Source: Chitinophaga parva
Lineage (GTDB): Bacteria > Bacteroidota > Bacteroidia > Chitinophagales > Chitinophagaceae
Length of the DNA stretch: 64,000 nucleotides
Direction: 5' to 3'
Assembly: GCF_003071345.1 (NCBI RefSeq)
Contig: NZ_QCYK01000002.1
Location: 1,302,001 to 1,366,000 of the forward strand
Below the pieces are notes generated by a model. The model worked only from the letters and a program-made list of their open reading frames with translations, did not search any database and was not told where the DNA came from. Below, one piece after another: positions 60,374 to 64,000 of the stretch (the first letter of the stretch is position 1; each line of letters begins with the position of its first letter). The position numbers and the translations under genes are program-made.

Positions 60374-61876
60374 CTATTCTTCTTCTGTCTCTTCGCCTCC
60401 CAGGTTAAAGTTCATCATGGTGCCCAGCAGGTCACTGAAGCGGGTCTCATTTTCCAGTGTCTTTTTGCTAATGAGGGAATAGGCTGCCAGCCCGTGCAGC
60501 ACCAGCTCCATGAGTTGCAGCATTTCCTTGGCGCTGGCATTTTTGTAGTGCGATTTTACGATCGCGTGCAGCCCGTCCACGGAGTACAGCAATGCCTCGT
60601 ATTGCTGGTCGGTGGCGTCTTGCAGGAATTGCAGGTTGTTGCCTTTATCAAACCACTGGATGATGGAGCGGTAAGGGTTTTCCTGTGCAGCCTGGCCCTT
60701 GCGCTTCTTAAAGCTGTCCGGGTTGGGGAAGTAGCTGGAAAACAGGGTACGGGTAGCCTTGTCCAGCAGGTTGTAAGCCACCTGCAGCGGGCCTTCCTGC
60801 TCGCCTTCGTACACCAGTTCCACCTTGCCGGTAATAGCAGGTACAATGCCCAGCAGGTCGGAAATGCGCACATAGGTCTCTTTCTCCCGGTTAATGATGG
60901 CGCGGCGCTCACCGGCGCTCACGGCATTCTCATATGCGGCAATGGTAAGGCGGGCGCTCACACCGCTTTTCTTATCTACCAGTTCCGAGTTACGGGCCTC
61001 AAAAGACACTTGTTCTATCAGGCGTTTGATCACCTCCGTCATATGTACTTTGCCCAGCTGTTCCGCATGTACACTGGCTTCCTGTTCGGTGATGAGCAGG
61101 GAAGTTTCAATGGTCTTGGGATAGTGGGTGATGATCTGGCTTTCAATACGGTCTTTCAGCGGCGTTACTATGCTGCCACGGTTCGTATAGTCCTCGGGGT
61201 TAGCCGTGAATACGAAGAGGATATCCAGGGGCATGCGTACTTTGAAGCCACGGATCTGGATGTCGCCTTCCTGCAGGATGTTGAACAGGCCCACCTGGAT
61301 GCGGGCCTGGAGGTCCGGCAGTTCATTGATCACGAAGATGCCGCGGTTAGAGCGGGGAATGATTCCAAAATGGATCACGCGCTCATCGGCATAGCTCAGT
61401 TTCAGGTTGGCCGCTTTAATGGGATCAATATCACCGATTAGGTCTGCCACGGATACGTCCGGGGTGGCCAGCTTTTCGCCATAGCGCTCATCGCGGTGCA
61501 CCCAGTCAATGGGGGTGTCATCGCCCTTTTCGGCCACGAGGTCACGTGCATAGCGGCTCAGCGGATCAAAAGGGTTGTCATTCACTTCGGACCCTGCCAC
61601 GATGGGGATATACTCATCCAGCAGGTGGGTCATCTGGCGGGCCATGCGGGTTTTGGCCTGGCCGCGCAGGCCCAGGAAAAGGATGTTATGGCGGCTCAGC
61701 AGCGCGCGTTCTGTATCGGGAATAACGGTATCGTCGTACCCTACGATGCCGGGAAATGTGATCTCTTTCTTTTGCAGTTTGCTGATGAGGTTCTGTCTTA
61801 CCTCTTCTTTTACACTTTTCGGTTTATAACCACTCTTCTTTAATTCGCCAAAAGTCTGGATGTTCTTAATGTTCAT
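60374..61876 (-). CDS. MoxR/ChlI-type AAA+ ATPase
   Basis: 500 residues. Walker A is GLRGQAKT (FLGLRGQAKTRMARQM). The Walker-B strand is GIFVINELPDL, with Asn where most AAA+ proteins have Asp, as I recall for other members of this ChlI-like group. IQVGLFNILQEGDIQIRG and FVFTANPEDYTNRGSIVTPLKDRI hold the sensor and Arg-finger regions. Its C-terminal 200 residues are helical. The VWA gene lies just upstream on the same strand. MoxR-VWA pairs act as chaperones that load metals or assemble complexes; here the client is unknown. The 102-bp gap between the two genes is filled by heptamer arrays. Confidence 0.85.
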   Translation of the reverse strand: MNIKNIQTFGELKKSGYKPKSVKEEVRQNLISKLQKKEITFPGIVGYDDTVIPDTERALLSRHNILFLGLRGQAKTRMARQMTHLLDEYIPIVAGSEVNDNPFDPLSRYARDLVAEKGDDTPIDWVHRDERYGEKLATPDVSVADLIGDIDPIKAANLKLSYADERVIHFGIIPRSNRGIFVINELPDLQARIQVGLFNILQEGDIQIRGFKVRMPLDILFVFTANPEDYTNRGSIVTPLKDRIESQIITHYPKTIETSLLITEQEASVHAEQLGKVHMTEVIKRLIEQVSFEARNSELVDKKSGVSARLTIAAYENAVSAGERRAIINREKETYVRISDLLGIVPAITGKVELVYEGEQEGPLQVAYNLLDKATRTLFSSYFPNPDSFKKRKGQAAQENPYRSIIQWFDKGNNLQFLQDATDQQYEALLYSVDGLHAIVKSHYKNASAKEMLQLMELVLHGLAAYSLISKKTLENETRFSDLLGTMMNFNLGGEETEEE

Positions 61877-61884
61877 CAGGAAAT

Positions 61885-61973
61885 GTTAATCGTTAATCGT
61901 TAATGGTTAGTCGTTAATGGTCAGCGGCTAATGGCACTTGTGCACGATCAGCCTTTAACCATTAACTCATAAC
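61885..61973. repeat. GTTAATC/GTTAATG heptamer arrays in two inverted arms
   Basis: Seven 7-nt units in register on the left: GTTAATC (61885), GTTAATC (61892), GTTAATG (61899), GTTAGTC (61906), GTTAATG (61913), GTCAGCG (61920), GCTAATG (61927). After 12 bp come four units in the opposite orientation: GATCAGC (61946), CTTTAAC (61953), CATTAAC (61960), TCATAAC (61967). The arrays fill the gap between the ATPase start and the VWA stop. Confidence 0.92.
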
Positions 61974-61978
61974 TTCTC

Positions 61979-63076
61979 TTATCTCATCAATTTCCGCTTG
62001 CCACTTTCAAAGTCGTGGAAGAGGAACTGGCCCAGTTTATCGAGGCCGGAGAAAAATGCTTTGCCGTTATTGGTTTCGGTAAATTCCTGGACAAACTGCT
62101 GTAGCCAGGGATCGGTAGCCACCATGAAGGTAGTGATGGGGATCTTCAGTTTTTTGCACTGGGCGGCCAGGTTCAGGGTACGGTTCAGGATCTTGCGGTC
62201 CAGGCCATAGCTGTTCTTGTAATACTGGCTGCCTATTTTCAGGCAGGTTGGCTTCCCGTCCGTGATCATGAAGATCTGCTTGTTCGGGTTGCGCCGGCGC
62301 CGCAGCACGTCCATGGCCATTTCCAGGCCGGCTACGGTATTGGTATGGTAAGGGCCTACCTGCAGGTAGGGCAGGTCCTTGATCTCTATCTGCCAGGCAT
62401 CGTTCCCAAATACGATGATGTCCAGCGTGTCCTTGGGATAGCGGGTAGTGATCAGTTCACTCAGCGCCATGGCCACTTTTTTGGCAGGAGTGATGCGGTC
62501 TTCCCCGTACAGGATCATGGAGTGGGAGAGGTCTATCATCAGCGCGGTGGAAGTTTGCGCCTTGAAGTCCGTTTCCTTGATCTCCAGGTCGTCCTGGTAC
62601 ATGTTAAAGCTTTCCACCCCGTGGTTGATCTGTGCGTTGCGGATAGAGGCGGTGAAATCTATCTGCTCCACGCTGTCGCCAAACTGGTAGGGGCGGGTGT
62701 CTGCATTGAGCTCATCGCCCTGGCCGGGGCGGCGGGTACTGTGCTCGCCTGCAGGCGATTTTTTCATCTTGCCGAAGATCTCTTCCAGGGCGCTTTTGCG
62801 GATGGTCTGTTCGGTCTTCCCGGTAATGGCCAGGGAGCCGTCCTGCTCATTTTCCTTGATGTAGCCGCGTTCGCGCAGTTCCTGGATAAAATCCCCCATG
62901 CCATATTCATCGTCAGTAAGCTGGTATTCTTTATCCAGTTCCGTCAGCCATTGCAGGGCCTCGGTGGCGTCGCCGTTGGTATAGGTGAGGAGTTGGGTAA
63001 AGGCGCTTAGCAGTCGGTCGAAGGGAGATTTCTGGTTATCGTCCGGGTTGAATTTTCCAAAAAAGATACTTCTCAT
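61979..63076 (-). CDS. VWA-domain protein, partner of the MoxR-like ATPase
   Basis: 365 residues. The C-terminal half is a von Willebrand A domain with the MIDAS motif D-x-S-x-S in ALMIDLSHSMILYGEDRITPAKKVAMALSELI and the later ITDGKPTC. The N-terminal half is helical and charged (SPFDRLLSAFTQLLTYTNGDATEALQWLTELDKEY). VWA proteins of this type (COG4867-like) pair with MoxR/ChlI ATPases and carry the client. The start at 63076 gives a basic first stretch and no signal peptide, so the pair acts in the cytoplasm. Confidence 0.85.
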   Translation of the reverse strand: MRSIFFGKFNPDDNQKSPFDRLLSAFTQLLTYTNGDATEALQWLTELDKEYQLTDDEYGMGDFIQELRERGYIKENEQDGSLAITGKTEQTIRKSALEEIFGKMKKSPAGEHSTRRPGQGDELNADTRPYQFGDSVEQIDFTASIRNAQINHGVESFNMYQDDLEIKETDFKAQTSTALMIDLSHSMILYGEDRITPAKKVAMALSELITTRYPKDTLDIIVFGNDAWQIEIKDLPYLQVGPYHTNTVAGLEMAMDVLRRRRNPNKQIFMITDGKPTCLKIGSQYYKNSYGLDRKILNRTLNLAAQCKKLKIPITTFMVATDPWLQQFVQEFTETNNGKAFFSGLDKLGQFLFHDFESGKRKLMR

Positions 63077-63329
63077 TCGTCACAGATTTTAGCTGCCCCA
63101 ATCAGGAGGATGGCGGTCCTGGTGCATGGTGGCAGCGGTTTTAACTAGTCTTCGCGGTTTCGTTCTTTAAAATTACAGAAAAAACGCGGGGAATAACGGC
63201 AGGCCCGGGCAGGATTAACGTTTTGTTGGTACCAGGCAGCGGAAAGCGGCTGGTGGCGGGGATGGGGCCTGTTGGTGCTATCCAAAAGAATAGGAGGTAT
63301 ATAGTTTACGGCCAGCTTTATGGAAAATG

Positions 63330-63346
63330 CCGGATGCTGCATCCGG
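63330..63346. promoter_or_regulatory. Palindrome upstream of the DUF4846 gene
   Basis: CCGGATGC-T-GCATCCGG, two perfect 8-bp arms, lies 21 bp before the ATG at 63367. It could be an operator or a short leader hairpin. Confidence 0.35.
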
Positions 63347-63366
63347 GGGGTAAAATACATTGTTTT

Positions 63367-64000
63367 ATGAAACTCCGCTTCTTGGTTACCTGTTTGCTAT
63401 GCGCCCATTCCATCGTGTTTGCCCAACAGCAGGCCGGCAGCATCCCGCCACCGGCGGGCTTTACCCGGGTGGGAGCCCCGCCGGGTTCCTTTGCCAGCTG
63501 GCTGCGCCAGGTAGGCCTTAAACAAGATAAGACCGTGTACCTCTACAATGGCACGCCCAAAGGCAACCAGCAGGCCCAGTATGCCGTGCTGGATATTTCC
63601 GTAGGCCACCAGGACCTGCAGCAATGCGCAGACGCCGTGATGCGCCTTTACGCGGAGTGGCGCTACTCCCACCAGCAGTACGGCGGGATCGTGTTCCGCG
63701 CCACGGATGGTACGTTGCTCAACTACGAAGACTGGCGCCAGGGCTATCGCTTTGTATTGCGTAACCGGCACCTGCAAAAGGTGAAAAGTGCCGGCCCCTC
63801 CACCAGCCGGGCGGATTTTGACCAGTACCTGCAGGTGGTCTTCAGCTATGCAGGCACGCTTTCCCTGAGCCGGCAGCTGCACCCGGTGGCCCATGTACAG
63901 GACATAGCCCCGGGCGATGTATTTATTAAAGGCGGTTCGCCCGGCCATGCGGTGATCGTGATGGATGTAGCGGTGAATGCAGCGGGGGAAAAGCGTTTCC
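63367..64000 (+). CDS. DUF4846-domain secreted protein (3' end cut off)
   Basis: The first 211 residues are visible and the frame runs off the window. The signal peptide is MKLRFLVTCLLCAHSIVFAQ. The mature part has PPPAGFTRVGAPPGSFASWLRQ, YAVLDISVGHQDLQQCADAVMRLYAEW, YSHQQYGGIVFRATDGTLLNY and IAPGDVFIKGGSPGHAVIVMDVA, the pattern of DUF4846. The SPGHAVIVMDVA segment resembles the end of an NlpC/P60-like fold, but no catalytic Cys is seen in the visible part. The function of the family is unknown. It is divergent from the VWA gene. Confidence 0.8.
   Translation, partial: MKLRFLVTCLLCAHSIVFAQQQAGSIPPPAGFTRVGAPPGSFASWLRQVGLKQDKTVYLYNGTPKGNQQAQYAVLDISVGHQDLQQCADAVMRLYAEWRYSHQQYGGIVFRATDGTLLNYEDWRQGYRFVLRNRHLQKVKSAGPSTSRADFDQYLQVVFSYAGTLSLSRQLHPVAHVQDIAPGDVFIKGGSPGHAVIVMDVAVNAAGEKRF

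Overview
The window is a gene-dense chromosomal stretch from a Bacteroidota bacterium, most likely the Chitinophaga/Chitinophagaceae group. The signs are a type IX secretion sorting tail on an M43 protease, a SprB-repeat adhesin-like protein, bacillithiol synthesis (BshC), futalosine-pathway menaquinone synthesis (MqnE), DUF1080 and Gfo/Idh secreted sugar enzymes, weak Shine-Dalgarno sites, and several promoters of the Bacteroidota form (TTG, about 19 bp, TAnnTTTG). I see no rRNA, CRISPR array, transposase, integrase or phage gene. Gene calls that differ from the longest open frame are explained in each entry.

Layout. 0-7 kb: a cut-off MscS channel, GmhB phosphatase, a multi-pass membrane protein, a large FAD/4Fe-4S dehydrogenase and a DUF72 protein. 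7-11.7 kb: a storage-glycan operon, glgA-glgC-GH130. 11.7-14.6 kb: an AT-richer cassette (AraC regulator, SDR, aldo/keto reductase) that looks imported. 14.6-23.5 kb: a GT4 glycosyltransferase, BshC, an FUSC membrane protein and SMC. 23.6-30.2 kb: amidase, a lipoprotein, a small unknown protein, a cytochrome-linked dehydrogenase lipoprotein and MqnE. 30.2-34 kb: a secreted M43 metalloprotease and a truncated SprB-repeat protein. 34-38 kb: thioredoxin and DnaE. 38.4-49.3 kb: an NlpC/P60 lipoprotein, then a surface-glycan block (methyltransferase, five glycosyltransferases, flippase, YfhO-type membrane protein). 49.3-52.7 kb: queuosine-precursor transporter, an HxlR regulator divergent from a thioredoxin-reductase-like flavoprotein, an Abi-like HEPN protein and tRNA-Cys. 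52.8-58 kb: nucleoside phosphorylase, DapF, NUDIX, AraC, HD, DUF1304 and GNAT genes. 58-64 kb: DUF1080 with Gfo/Idh, a MoxR/ChlI-type ATPase with a VWA partner, and the start of a DUF4846 protein.

The most unusual signal is not a gene. Five intergenic sites carry short tandem arrays of 7-nt units (8-nt at one site) in strict register, and each array has a second arm in inverted orientation. The unit differs by locus: GTACnnn, GTCTTAG/GTCTTAA (two loci), GTTAATC/GTTAATG, and an octamer GTTAGATT type. They resemble in form the heptanucleotide STRR repeats of heterocystous cyanobacteria, but are arranged as inverted pairs between genes. I know of no established function for them.

Other points of note are a decayed T9SS type-B sorting domain directly after the SprB-repeat gene, and an overlapping divergent promoter pair with two palindromes that fits an HxlR switch. 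All calls are made by eye from sequence and family knowledge; no database search was run.
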